Source of the DNA: Microbacterium sp. LWO13-1.2
GTDB lineage: Bacteria; Actinomycetota; Actinomycetes; Actinomycetales; Microbacteriaceae
DNA: 64,000 nt
Assembly: GCF_038397725.1 (NCBI RefSeq)
Contig: NZ_CP151634.1
Span: 1,550,001-1,614,000 of the forward strand
Reading direction: 5' to 3'
Part shown: positions 24,777 to 33,400 of the stretch, piece after piece
Numbering within the stretch: position 1 is the stretch's first letter
Layout: every line of letters starts with the position of its first letter
Position numbers and translations under genes: made by a program
Notes under the pieces: generated by a model
Database searches by the model: none
The model's input: only the letters and a program-made list of their open reading frames with translations
Told to the model about the DNA's origin: nothing

Positions 24777-26111
24777 TCAGTCCTTGCGCGGCGTGCGGAT
24801 CGGCGTCGTCTGGGCGGCGGTGTCGCTGAACTCGACCGGGTCTATCTCGTCGATGATGCTGAGCGGGCGGGTCTCGTCGAGCGTCAGCAGGAAGCGGCTC
24901 TCCTCCCGGCGGTGCAGTCGTCCGGATGACAGCACCCACAGGGCGCCGATCAGACAGGCGATGAGACCAGCGGTACCGCCGAGCATGATCGCGGCGCGGG
25001 GCCCGAACGCGTCCGCCACCCAACCGGCGATCGGGGCGCCGACCGGGGTCGAGCCCATGATCACGGCCATGTACAGCGCGAGCACCCGGCCGCGCAGCGC
25101 CGGATCAGTGCTGATCTGCACGTAGCCGTTCGCGGTCGTCAGCAGCGTGACGATCATGAATCCGGTGAACATCAGGGTGACCGCGTAGGTGGCGTACGAG
25201 GGCATGGCGGACGAGACGAACGCCGAGATGCCGAAGCCGCCGGCGGCGAGGATGACGACCCGCACTCTGGCCCGATCACGCCGCGCGGCGAGCAGCGCGC
25301 CGAGCAGGGCGCCGATGGCGAGGATCGAGCTCAGTACGCCGTAGCCGTCTGCACCGCTGCCGAACTCCAGCGCCATCGTCGACGCGAAGATCGGGAAGTT
25401 CATCCCGAAGGCGCCGATGAGGAACACCATCACGAACACGACGCGCAGGTCGCCGCGTCCCCAGACGTAACGGAAGCCGGCGGCGAGGCCGCCGCGGTTG
25501 CGGTTCTTGAGGCGCGGGGCGAGCAGATGCGTGCGCATCATCAGGAGGGCGAGCATCATCGCGAGGAAGGTGGCGGCGTTCACGATGAACACCCATCCTG
25601 AGCCGATCGCGACGATGAGCAGTCCGCCGACGGCCGGGCCGATCATGCGCGCCAGATTGAACGATGCCGAGTTGAGGGCGACGGCGTTCGACGTTTCGCC
25701 GGTGGAGACCATGTCGGATACGAACGCCTGGCGGGCCGGGGCGTCGAAAGCGTTGGCGACGCCGAATCCGAGGGCAAGACCGAACATCATCGGCAGCGTC
25801 ATCACGTCGGTGAGCAGCAGGACGCCGGCCGCGACCGCCAGCAGCAGCAGCACGGTCTGGGTGACCAGCAGGATATGGCGGCGGTCGAAGCGGTCGGCGA
25901 CCCAGCCGGTGAGGCTGACCAGCACCAGGGGAGGGGCGAACTGCAGGGCCATCGTGACGCCCATCGCCGCGGCGTCGTTGTCGGTGAGCTCGGTGAGCAC
26001 GACCCAGTCCTGGGCGGTCGCCTGCATCCAGCCGCCGATGTTGGAGACCAGGGCGCCGGCGAACCAGATCCGGTAGTTGACGTTGGAGAAGGAGCGGAAC
26101 ATCGCGCTCAT
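24777..26111 (-). CDS. MFS efflux transporter
   Basis: 444 residues, about twelve spans, of the MFS_3-like drug/siderophore exporter type (FRSFSNVNYRIWFAGALVSNIGGWMQATAQDW at the start; GWVADRFDRRHILLVTQ as the signature loop A). The C-terminal ~45 residues are polar and cytoplasmic. Its start overlaps the stop of the marR-type gene by four bases, so it is the likely target of that regulator. Substrate unknown. Confidence 0.9.
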   Translation of the reverse strand: MSAMFRSFSNVNYRIWFAGALVSNIGGWMQATAQDWVVLTELTDNDAAAMGVTMALQFAPPLVLVSLTGWVADRFDRRHILLVTQTVLLLLAVAAGVLLLTDVMTLPMMFGLALGFGVANAFDAPARQAFVSDMVSTGETSNAVALNSASFNLARMIGPAVGGLLIVAIGSGWVFIVNAATFLAMMLALLMMRTHLLAPRLKNRNRGGLAAGFRYVWGRGDLRVVFVMVFLIGAFGMNFPIFASTMALEFGSGADGYGVLSSILAIGALLGALLAARRDRARVRVVILAAGGFGISAFVSSAMPSYATYAVTLMFTGFMIVTLLTTANGYVQISTDPALRGRVLALYMAVIMGSTPVGAPIAGWVADAFGPRAAIMLGGTAGLIACLIGALWVLSSGRLHRREESRFLLTLDETRPLSIIDEIDPVEFSDTAAQTTPIRTPRKD

Positions 26112-26548
26112 CGCTCGGCCACCCTTCGCATCAGTGCGCTGGCTTCGCGGAGGGTCGTCAGCTCCTCGTCGGTGAAGTCGACGTCGTCGAGCATCGCCGC
26201 GAGCAGTTCGTCGCGGCGGCGGATGGTCTCGGCGACGATCTCGACGCCGGCATCCGTGATCTCCACCTGCACTCGGCGGCGGTCATCCTCGTCGGGGATG
26301 CGCACGACGCAGCCCTGCTCCTCGAGGCCGTTGACGATGCTGCTCATGGACGGGGCCGTCACGTGCTCGCTCACGGCGAGCGCAGAGATGGTGCGGCGGC
26401 CGTGGATGCGCAGGCCCGCGAGCACGGCGAGCTGCGTATCGCTCATCGAGTCGGCGGCGCGCGCGGATCGCAGGCGTCGCGCCAGCCGGAACGTGGCCAT
26501 GCGGAGTTCGGTGGCGGTGAGGGAGAGGGATTCATCAGACGCAGACAT
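26108..26548 (-). CDS. MarR-family regulator of the MFS pump
   Basis: 146 residues. The winged helix runs from TQLAVLAGLRIHGRRTISALAVSEHVTAPSMSSIVNGLEEQGCV to the wing DEDDRRRVQVEITDAG. It is cotranscribed with the MFS gene (ATGA overlap). A 17-base palindrome sits three bases upstream of the start, which suggests self-repression lifted by the pump substrate. Confidence 0.92.
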   Translation of the reverse strand: MSASDESLSLTATELRMATFRLARRLRSARAADSMSDTQLAVLAGLRIHGRRTISALAVSEHVTAPSMSSIVNGLEEQGCVVRIPDEDDRRRVQVEITDAGVEIVAETIRRRDELLAAMLDDVDFTDEELTTLREASALMRRVAER

Positions 26549-26551
26549 TAC

Positions 26552-26568
26552 TTAGTTAGTCTATCTAA
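26552..26568 (-). promoter_or_regulatory. candidate MarR operator
   Basis: TTAGTTAGTCTATCTAA: eight-base arms matching at seven positions about a central T. It is AT-rich in a very GC-rich region and three bases from the MarR start codon, where a bound dimer would block initiation. Confidence 0.7.
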
Positions 26569-26621
26569 TCTTCTTCGGGAGGGAAGGGCTGATGCGGGGG
26601 ACGGCGGCAGCCCGGGGCAGA

Positions 26622-27368
26622 ATGGATGTCGTGACTCGAACGCTCGCCCTGGAAATCGCCGTGCAGGACCCCCCCGGAATGCGCATCGCCCGGGAGGTCG
26701 GCGCCGCGCGCGTCGAACTCGCTCAGGCCCTCGCCCTCGGCGGGCTCACCCCCTCGCCGGCGACGCTGGAGCTCACCCTCGAGGCTGCGGGCCCGGCCGG
26801 TCCCGAAGTGCACGTGCTGATCCGTCCGCGCGCCGGCGGCTTCCACTACGACGCCGACGAACTCGCCATCGCCGAGCGCGACGTCCGCTGGGCCGTCGGA
26901 GCGGGCGCTGCCGGTGTCGTGATCGGCGCGCTCGACGACGCGGGGCGCCTCGACATCGACGCGATGACGCGACTGCGCGATGCAGGCGGCGGAGCATCCG
27001 TCACCCTGCACCGTGCCATCGACGTCACCGCCGACCCGCTCGCGACCCTGGTGGCCGCGCGCGATCTCGGGCTCCGCCGCGTGCTCACGTCGGGGGGAGC
27101 CTCGGCCGCGATCGACGGCATCGACACGCTCCGCGCCCTCGTCGCCGAGGCCTCGGGGCAGATCGAGATCATGGCCGGCAGCGGGGTGGATGCTGCGACC
27201 GCTCCCGTGCTCGCAGCGATCGGTGTCGATGCTCTGCACTTCTCCGCGAAGCGCGCCGTGGTCGAAACGGGCGGCGTGCGGATGGGATCGGCCTCGGACG
27301 GCGTCGGCGGCTACGAGGTCACCGATCGGGACACCGCGTTCGCCGTGCTCACCGCGCTCGGGCGCTGA
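26622..27368 (+). CDS. cutC: CutC-family protein (TIM-barrel)
   Basis: 248 residues from the ATG at 26622; GTG at 26631 or ATG at 26592 are alternatives. Family motifs are clear: LEIAVQDPPGMRIAREVGAARVELAQALALGGLTPS, VLIRPRAGGFHYDADEL, VIGALDDAGRLD, TLHRAIDVTADP, RVLTSGGASAA, IMAGSGVDAAT, and ALHFSAKRAV. CutC was named for copper homeostasis in E. coli, but this role is disputed and no copper ligands stand out. It stands divergent to the MarR gene. Confidence 0.92.
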   Translation: MDVVTRTLALEIAVQDPPGMRIAREVGAARVELAQALALGGLTPSPATLELTLEAAGPAGPEVHVLIRPRAGGFHYDADELAIAERDVRWAVGAGAAGVVIGALDDAGRLDIDAMTRLRDAGGGASVTLHRAIDVTADPLATLVAARDLGLRRVLTSGGASAAIDGIDTLRALVAEASGQIEIMAGSGVDAATAPVLAAIGVDALHFSAKRAVVETGGVRMGSASDGVGGYEVTDRDTAFAVLTALGR

Positions 27369-27410
27369 CTCACTCTGCACGACGAGGGCGCCCGTGGGTA
27401 GGGTGGGGGC

Positions 27411-28268
27411 GTGATGGATACGCGTGAGTTCACTGATGCTGACGGCATCGCCATCGTCTACGACGTGCATCCCGCACAGGGCACGCCGCGAGGAGTCGTG
27501 CAGCTGCTGCACGGTGTCGGCGAGCATGCGGGTCGCTATCCGGCGCTGATCGCCGCACTCAACGCTGCGGGATTCACCGTCTACGCGGACGATCATCGAG
27601 GGCACGGGCGCACGGGCATCCGTCAGCACGACGGGCCGGCGAAGCTGGGTCGGCTCGGCAAAGGCGGAATCCGCGCCGCGAAGGACGCGATCTGGCAGCT
27701 GACGCGCATCATCCGCACGGAGAACCCTGACCTGCCGCTCGTGCTGCTCGGACACTCGTGGGGTTCGTTCCTCGCTCAGATGCTGGTCAACGAGCATCCG
27801 GAGGCATGGGACGCCGTCATCCTGTCCGGATCCGCACTGCGGACGCCGACGATGATGAACCCGGCACCGCTGAACGCGCGCTGGGCGGGACCTGAGGCGA
27901 CCGGCTTCGAGTGGCTCTCGACAGATCCGGAGGTGTGGCGCGCATTCGACGAGGATCCGCTCACCACCGACGTGCCGCTGCTGAAGCTCTTCGGTCCGGT
28001 GGAAGCGGCGAAGCTCTACGGCCGCCCGGCGAAGGACCTCGGCCGGGACATCCCGCTGCTGCTCATGGTCGGCCGGGACGACCCGGTGGGCGGGCCGCGC
28101 AGTGTGCACAAGCTCGCCGAGGAATACCGCACGCGCTCGGGGTTGACCGACGTGACGACGTTGGTCTATCCCGACGCGCGGCATGAGATCTTCAATGAAG
28201 TGCAGCAGGCCGAAGTGCGTGCCGACGTGCTCTCCTGGCTGAACAAGCACATTCCGCCTCGGGATTGA
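27411..28268 (+). CDS. alpha/beta hydrolase, monoacylglycerol-lipase-like
   Basis: 285 residues, starting GTGATG. It belongs to the serine aminopeptidase/hydrolase_4 group: GTPRGVVQLLHGVGEHAGRYPALIAALNAAGFTVYADDHRGHGRTG gives the oxyanion loop, and the nucleophile elbow GHSWGSF has S116. The acid and base lie in LLMVGRDDPVGG and YPDARHEIFNE. It has no signal peptide. It is followed by the lipoate ligase gene after 35 bases. Substrate unknown, probably a lipid or other ester. Confidence 0.9.
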   Translation: MMDTREFTDADGIAIVYDVHPAQGTPRGVVQLLHGVGEHAGRYPALIAALNAAGFTVYADDHRGHGRTGIRQHDGPAKLGRLGKGGIRAAKDAIWQLTRIIRTENPDLPLVLLGHSWGSFLAQMLVNEHPEAWDAVILSGSALRTPTMMNPAPLNARWAGPEATGFEWLSTDPEVWRAFDEDPLTTDVPLLKLFGPVEAAKLYGRPAKDLGRDIPLLLMVGRDDPVGGPRSVHKLAEEYRTRSGLTDVTTLVYPDARHEIFNEVQQAEVRADVLSWLNKHIPPRD

Positions 28269-28303
28269 GCGCAGCTCGACGGGCCGCGGCTTAAGCTGGA
28301 TCC

Positions 28304-29353
28304 GTGCACGGTGAATACAAGGTTCCTGGCGGAAAGCTCGTCGTCGTCGACCTCGAAGTCGAGAACGGGGCGATCGCCCGGTTCCGCCTCGCGGGTGACT
28401 TCTTCCTCGAGCCCGACACCGCACTCGAGGACATCAATGCCGCGGTGACCGGGCTGCCGGTGGAGACGGACGCCACGGCCATCGCTGCCGCCGTGCGGCA
28501 GGCTCTTCCTCAAGGCGCACAGCTGCTCGGGTTCACCCCGGATGCCGTCGGCACCGCCGTGCGCCGCGCTCTCGTGACCGCGCCGGGCTGGCGCGACTTC
28601 GACTGGGAGATCGTGCACGACAAGGCGGTCTCGCCGCGCATGAACCTCGCTCTCGACGAGGTGCTCACCGCGCGCGTCGGTGAAGGGCGCCGACGCCCGA
28701 CCCTGCGGATCTGGGAGTGGGACGAATCGGCCGTCGTCATCGGATCGTTCCAGTCGTACCGCAACGAGGTCGACCCCGAAGGTGCTGCGCGGCACGGCTT
28801 CGACGTCGTGCGCCGCATCTCCGGCGGCGGCGCGATGCTGATGGCCGCAGGGCAGATCATCACGTACTCGTTGTACGTGCCGGCCTCGCTCGTGCAGGGC
28901 ATGACCTTCGCCGACTCCTATGCGTTCCTCGACGACTGGGTGCTGCAGGCGCTGCGCTCGCTCGGCATCGACGCCGTCTATCAGCCGCTCAACGACATCG
29001 CGTCGCCCTCGGGAAAGATCGGCGGAGCAGCCCAGAAGCGCCTCGCCAACGGGGGAGTGCTGCACCACGCCACGCTGTCGTACGACATCGACGGTCAGAC
29101 GATGACCGAGGTGCTGCGCATCGGCCGCGAGAAGCTCAGCGACAAGGGCACGACATCGGCGGCGAAGCGCGTCGACCCGCTGCGGAGCCAGACCGGACTC
29201 AGCCGCGCCGAGATCATCGAGCGGTTCAAGGACACCTTCCGCTCTCTCACCGATGCCGAGGACGGCGCGGTCGCGCCGGACGAGCTCGCCGCCGCCGAAG
29301 CCCTCGTGGAGTCGAAGTTCGCCACCGAGGCGTGGCTGCAGCGGGTGCCGTGA
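28304..29353 (+). CDS. lplA: lipoate-protein ligase A with N-terminal accessory domain
   Basis: Attaches lipoate to the E2 or H proteins of 2-oxoacid dehydrogenase and glycine cleavage complexes. The 349 residues open with the small accessory domain that is C-terminal in E. coli LplA (residues ~1-90: VPGGKLVVVDLEVENGAIARFRLAGDF). The catalytic domain follows with RRISGGGA (residues 170-177) and the adenylate-binding lysine K238 in SGKIGGAAQKR. The domain order is thus reversed relative to E. coli. Its stop overlaps the GTG start of the DNA methyltransferase. Confidence 0.9.
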   Translation: MHGEYKVPGGKLVVVDLEVENGAIARFRLAGDFFLEPDTALEDINAAVTGLPVETDATAIAAAVRQALPQGAQLLGFTPDAVGTAVRRALVTAPGWRDFDWEIVHDKAVSPRMNLALDEVLTARVGEGRRRPTLRIWEWDESAVVIGSFQSYRNEVDPEGAARHGFDVVRRISGGGAMLMAAGQIITYSLYVPASLVQGMTFADSYAFLDDWVLQALRSLGIDAVYQPLNDIASPSGKIGGAAQKRLANGGVLHHATLSYDIDGQTMTEVLRIGREKLSDKGTTSAAKRVDPLRSQTGLSRAEIIERFKDTFRSLTDAEDGAVAPDELAAAEALVESKFATEAWLQRVP

Positions 29354-30318
29354 CGCCTTCGATCCCCGAGCCCGTCGAAGGGCCCGCGGTCGGGTCCGTC
29401 TCAATCCTCGAAGGCGACAACCTCGCCGCCGCTCGAGGCCTGCCATCGGCATCCTTCACCCTCGTCTACCTCGATCCGCCGTTCAACACCGGGCGTACGC
29501 AGGAGCGGCAAGTGGTCACCGCCCGGCGCACGTTCACAACTCAGGAAGAACCTGCCGAACCGGGCGCAGACACTGCCGAAACGACCGGGGTCGAGCCGAA
29601 TCTCCTGAATTACGAACCGCAGTCGGCCGCGAGCGAGGTGCGACACGGCTTCCACGGCCATGCCTACGAGCGGGTGCGCGGGATGCTGCGCACCTATGAC
29701 GACCGCTTCGACGACTACGGCGCGTTCCTCATGCCGCGGCTGGAGGAGGCCTGGCGGCTGCTGGCGGACGACGGCACGCTGTACCTGCACCTCGACTACC
29801 GCGAGGCGCACTACGCCAAGGTGATGCTCGACGCGGTCTTCGGCAGGGAGTGCTTCCTCAACGAGCTCATCTGGGCCTACGACTACGGTGCGAAGTCGCG
29901 CCGCCGCTGGCCGACGAAGCATGACACGATCCTGGTCTACGTGAAGAATCCGCGGGAGTACGTGTTCAACTCCGACGATGTCGATCGCGAGCCGTACATG
30001 GCCCCCGGCCTGGTCACCGCCGAGAAGGCGGCGCGAGGGAAGCTGCCGACCGATGTCTGGTGGCACACCATCGTGCCGACGACCGGTCGCGAGAAGACCG
30101 GCTATCCGACGCAGAAGCCCGAGGGCATCCTGCGCCGGATCGTGCGGGCGTCCAGTCGGCCAGGCGACCGCGTCCTCGACCTCTTCGCCGGCAGCGGCAC
30201 CACCGGGGCTGTGGCCTCGGCGTTGGGCCGCGATGCCGTGCTCGTCGACGACAACCCCGAGGCGATCCGCGTGATGCGCGAGCGGATGCCGCATGCAGAG
30301 GTGACCGGGATCGCCTGA
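29350..30318 (+). CDS. beta-class DNA amino-methyltransferase, no restriction partner in view
   Basis: 322 residues from a GTG overlapping the lplA stop. Motif IV comes first (D42PPFNT, in LVYLDPPFNTG). The S-adenosylmethionine motif I (LDLFAGSGTTGAVASALGRD) is at ~277. This order defines the beta class of N4-cytosine/N6-adenine methyltransferases. Other shared parts are LADDGTLYLHLDYREAHYAKVMLD, FLNELIWAYDYGAKSRRRWPTKHD and KPEGILRRIVRASSRPGD. No restriction or specificity gene is nearby, so it looks solitary. Target sequence unknown. Confidence 0.9.
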   Translation: MTPSIPEPVEGPAVGSVSILEGDNLAAARGLPSASFTLVYLDPPFNTGRTQERQVVTARRTFTTQEEPAEPGADTAETTGVEPNLLNYEPQSAASEVRHGFHGHAYERVRGMLRTYDDRFDDYGAFLMPRLEEAWRLLADDGTLYLHLDYREAHYAKVMLDAVFGRECFLNELIWAYDYGAKSRRRWPTKHDTILVYVKNPREYVFNSDDVDREPYMAPGLVTAEKAARGKLPTDVWWHTIVPTTGREKTGYPTQKPEGILRRIVRASSRPGDRVLDLFAGSGTTGAVASALGRDAVLVDDNPEAIRVMRERMPHAEVTGIA

Positions 30319-30340
30319 GCGAAGCCGACACGGCGGCGGG

Positions 30341-30817
30341 TCAGTCCACTCGATAGGCGCGGTACCGCACGGCCTTCGCCTGCCGTTGGGCCGCAGCGAC
30401 GAACAGTGAGCGCTGCAGATCGGCCAGGTGCGTGGCCGCGGTCTCGATCTGCACCGTCGTGCGGAAGACATACTCGCGAGGGTCGACGTCCTCACCCCGG
30501 CGCAGGCGATCCAGCACTTCGGGAGGCCCGGTACGCAGGCCGCGGGCATGCAGCAGAAGATGATCACCGGATGCCGTGCGCGCCGTGTACCGGCTGTCGA
30601 TCTCGATGGTGCCGTCGGGGCGGATGAGCTGCCAGTCGGCCCCGCCGGCGAGGATCTCCGCATCCACCGCACCGGAGATCTGGCCGCCGAGGATCGGCAC
30701 GACGCGTCGTGAGCCCGCGCTGGTGGAATGGTGGTCCTCGATCGGGCCCAGCTCGACGGTGACGTCGAACGCGGATTCCAGTGTTGGAACGGGCAGCAGG
30801 GTGTGCGGGGTGCTCAT
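30341..30817 (-). CDS. DUF3237 (UPF0311) family protein
   Basis: 158 residues: LESAFDVTVELGPIEDHHSTSAGSRRVVPILGGQISG, then ADWQLIRPDGTIEIDSRYTARTASGDHLLLHARGLRTG and DPREYVFRTTVQIETA match the UPF0311 beta-barrel family, found mostly beside aromatic-degradation enzymes. No activity is established. It overlaps the MarR gene by four bases and is the last gene of the monooxygenase operon. Confidence 0.85.
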   Translation of the reverse strand: MSTPHTLLPVPTLESAFDVTVELGPIEDHHSTSAGSRRVVPILGGQISGAVDAEILAGGADWQLIRPDGTIEIDSRYTARTASGDHLLLHARGLRTGPPEVLDRLRRGEDVDPREYVFRTTVQIETAATHLADLQRSLFVAAAQRQAKAVRYRAYRVD

Positions 30818-31302
30818 GGCGAGGTCTCCTCCGGAGCTGTCGGTGCATCGGATGCCGCGGCATCTGCTTCGCTGAGAACCGCGCTCAGCCGCTCCAGCAC
30901 GGGCAGTGCGTCCGCGAGGATGGCGCGCTCACCGGCGTTGAGCATGCTGCTCGCCTGCGTGAGGATGGCGGCGCTCGCGGCATCGAAACGCGCGAACAGG
31001 TCGAGGGCGCGATCCGAAGCCTGGACGAGGACGCGGCGGCCGTCGGACGGATCGGAGGTGCGCTCGACGAGGCGTGCGGCTTCCATCGTGCCGAGCAGAT
31101 TGCTCACCGTCGGACGGCTGAGCCGCAGCTGCGCGGCGATCTCGGCCGGCCCCCGTGCGGTGCCTCGCGGGAGCGCGCGGATGACGTCGATCTGCGCATC
31201 GGGCAGCTCCGGAAGCCGGGCCGCGGCGCGGGTCGCCGCGAGCAGAGCTCGGCGCAGCGGGGAGATGACCGCGGCAAGGCGCGCGGCGTCGAACGCGGTC
31301 AT
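30814..31302 (-). CDS. MarR-family regulator in the monooxygenase operon
   Basis: 162 residues. The DNA-binding part is LPDAQIDVIRALPRGTARGPAEIAAQLRLSRPTVSNLLGTMEAARLVERTSDPSDGRRVLVQASDRA. The neighbouring genes overlap it by four bases on both sides. It could control its own operon through the palindrome at 32583-32601. Ligand probably aromatic, judged only from the monooxygenase. Confidence 0.9.
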   Translation of the reverse strand: MTAFDAARLAAVISPLRRALLAATRAAARLPELPDAQIDVIRALPRGTARGPAEIAAQLRLSRPTVSNLLGTMEAARLVERTSDPSDGRRVLVQASDRALDLFARFDAASAAILTQASSMLNAGERAILADALPVLERLSAVLSEADAAASDAPTAPEETSP

Positions 31303-32543
31303 CGGGCCGGGGTGAGCGACGGGCGCTCATTCAGGATGGTCGGCAGGAAACCGGCGGCGGTCTTGTAGTCGGCGGCGATCCGTTCGCGCTCGGAGAGCGG
31401 GATGATGTCGTCGATGTCGCCGAAGCCCTGTGGAGCACGCTCGTGCGCCAGTTGCATGACCCGCTCCGGACCGGTCGCCCTGGTGCCGGCCAGGAGCGCG
31501 GTCATCCGTGGGCGGCGGGCAGCTTCGTAGCGGGCGAGGCCTTCGTCGATCGTGTCGGCGGTGGCCAGGTGGAAGGCGAGCGTACGTGCGTCGAGGATCG
31601 CCTGTGAGCCGCCGTTCGAGCCGTTCGGGTACATCGCGTGCGCGGCATCCCCGAGCAGAGTCGTTCGGCCGAATGTCCAGTGCGGCAGAGGGTCGCGATC
31701 GACCATCGGATACTCGAGCATCTCGTCCGCCGCCGCGATCGTGGCCGGCACATCGAGCCAGTCGAAGCTCCAGTCGCGGAACAGCTCAGCGATCGGTGCG
31801 GGGTCGACGGCTCGATTCCAGTCGGCGTCGCCGGAGCCGCCGACTCGGCGCTCGGCGATGAAGTTCACCAGCATCCGCCCGGTGGGATCCGCCGCGGACA
31901 GCGGGTACGCGACGAACTTCTGCTCGCCGTCGCCGGCCATGATCATCGTGCGCCCGTCGAGGAAAGCCGGGATCCGGCTGACCCCGCGCCATAGTGTGAG
32001 ACCGCTCCATGGCGGGGCGCCCTCGGCCGGGTAGCGTGCAGCGCGGAGCGCGGAGTGGATGCCATCGGCGCCGATGATCAGATCGGCGGTGGCGTCGACG
32101 TCGCCGGCATCGGTCGAGAAGCGCGCGGTTTCGGAGCCGTCCGAATTCGAGGCGACGCCGATGAGGCGATGCCCGAGACGGATCGGCTCGGCGAGGCGCG
32201 CTTCGGCGAGGTCGCGCAGTGCCAGCTGCAGCCGCCCGCGGTGCACCGAGAGCTGCGGCCAGTGGTACCCGGCCGCGAGGCCGCGCGGCTCGCTCCAGAT
32301 CGGCTGACCATGGCGGTTGAAGTAGCTGAGCGTGGCCGGCGCGACGCCGAGGTCGGCGATGGTGTCCGCGAGGCCCAGCTCGGTCAGTTCTCGAACGGCA
32401 TGGGGGAGCAGGTTGATCCCGACGCCAAGGCCGCGGATGGCGGCGCTGCGTTCATACACGGTGACGTCTGTGAGTCCGGCTTCGTGCAGGCTGATCGCCG
32501 CGGCGAGTCCGCCGATGCCCGCGCCGACGATGATGATCTTCAT
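31299..32543 (-). CDS. FAD-dependent aromatic monooxygenase (PhzS-like)
   Basis: 414 residues. It has the N-terminal FAD motif GAGIGG (7-12), the second dinucleotide motif ADLIIGADGIHSALR and the third motif TLLGDAAHAMYPNGSNGGSQAILDARTLA, as in single-component flavoprotein hydroxylases. The GSNGGSQAILDAR form resembles PhzS-type and related enzymes. It would hydroxylate an aromatic ring with NAD(P)H and O2; the substrate is unknown. It leads an operon with MarR and DUF3237, both joined by ATGA overlaps. Confidence 0.9.
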   Translation of the reverse strand: MKIIIVGAGIGGLAAAISLHEAGLTDVTVYERSAAIRGLGVGINLLPHAVRELTELGLADTIADLGVAPATLSYFNRHGQPIWSEPRGLAAGYHWPQLSVHRGRLQLALRDLAEARLAEPIRLGHRLIGVASNSDGSETARFSTDAGDVDATADLIIGADGIHSALRAARYPAEGAPPWSGLTLWRGVSRIPAFLDGRTMIMAGDGEQKFVAYPLSAADPTGRMLVNFIAERRVGGSGDADWNRAVDPAPIAELFRDWSFDWLDVPATIAAADEMLEYPMVDRDPLPHWTFGRTTLLGDAAHAMYPNGSNGGSQAILDARTLAFHLATADTIDEGLARYEAARRPRMTALLAGTRATGPERVMQLAHERAPQGFGDIDDIIPLSERERIAADYKTAAGFLPTILNERPSLTPAR

Positions 32544-32582
32544 CGATCTCTCCCTCTGAGACTCTCTTTCGAGTCACCGGGG

Positions 32583-32607
32583 TAGTTTTGCAACAAAACT
32601 AGTTTTG
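32583..32607 (-). promoter_or_regulatory. candidate operator of the monooxygenase operon
   Basis: TAGTTTTGCAACAAAACTA at 32583-32601 has perfect eight-base arms around CAA. The half-site TAGTTTTG recurs at 32600-32607. It is 40 bases upstream of the monooxygenase start and past the 3' end of the TetR gene. The MarR protein of the operon is the likely ligand. Confidence 0.7.
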
Positions 32608-32627
32608 CGCAAGGGGCCGATCGCGAC

Positions 32628-33308
32628 TCAGTTGCCGGATGCCGTGCGCCGCGCCGAGTCGATGACGAGGTCGACTCCGCGGAGGAACAGATCACGGTCC
32701 TGCAGCTCGGACAGCATCAGCGAGTGCTGGGCGATCAGCGGGAACCGACGAGGATCGGCCAGGAGCGGGGCATCCACCCAGGGGTCGCCTTCGTCGGTCT
32801 CGCTCGGGTGCTCGGCCCGTGCTCGCGCGATTCCGGCGGCGAGCGAGAGCACGTGAGAGGCGAGAAGGGCGTAGTGCTGCACGAGTTCCGCGCCGTCGAG
32901 TCCCGCATGTCGGAAGGCGTCGAGCATGAGCTCGATCGCGGCCAGCTCTCCGGAACCGTGGGTGGTGAGACTCATCGCCTCTGCGCCGATCGCCGGATGC
33001 TGGATGTACAGGTCGAGCGTCGAGATGGAGAGCTCGCGCAGGCGCTCCGCCCAATCCTCGGCCGGCGCGTGAACGGCTGCGGCCGCACGGCCGTTGAGTT
33101 CGTCGAGGAGCGCGCCCATCAGGGCATCCTTGCTCTGGAAATGGCGGTAGATGGCGGTCGGGTCGGCTCGCAGTCTGGCGCCGAGATCGCGGACCGAGAT
33201 CGTGGTGACGCCCGGTGTGCTCGCAAGCTCCAAGCCGGCCTCCACGATGAGCGCGCGATCCAGCCGAGCCCGTTTCGGGGTCTGTTCGTGATCGGACACC
33301 GCAGGCAT
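32628..33308 (-). CDS. TetR-family regulator
   Basis: 226 residues. The helix-turn-helix is RALIVEAGLELASTPGVTTISVRDLGARLRADPTAIYRHFQSKDALMGALLDEL. The ~150-residue ligand domain is of the TetR_C type with VDAPLLADPRRFPL. It is transcribed divergently from the amidohydrolase/ABC operon, and a palindrome overlaps the -35 of that operon, so it is likely its repressor. GTCAACAGTGTTGAC is the candidate site. Confidence 0.92.
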   Translation of the reverse strand: MPAVSDHEQTPKRARLDRALIVEAGLELASTPGVTTISVRDLGARLRADPTAIYRHFQSKDALMGALLDELNGRAAAAVHAPAEDWAERLRELSISTLDLYIQHPAIGAEAMSLTTHGSGELAAIELMLDAFRHAGLDGAELVQHYALLASHVLSLAAGIARARAEHPSETDEGDPWVDAPLLADPRRFPLIAQHSLMLSELQDRDLFLRGVDLVIDSARRTASGN

Positions 33309-33400
33309 GGGCGCCTCCTTTCGTTCGCTTCATCATGTCAGCAGGTGGGCCGCCGGCGTCGAAGAGCGCTCCTTCGAACCTAGGTGCTGTCATTGCTGTG

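Noticed and set aside
29350..29390. GAGCCCGTCGAAGGGCCC at the start of the methyltransferase gene looked like another dispersed repeat.
   Set aside because: A single occurrence in the window; I cannot show it repeats.
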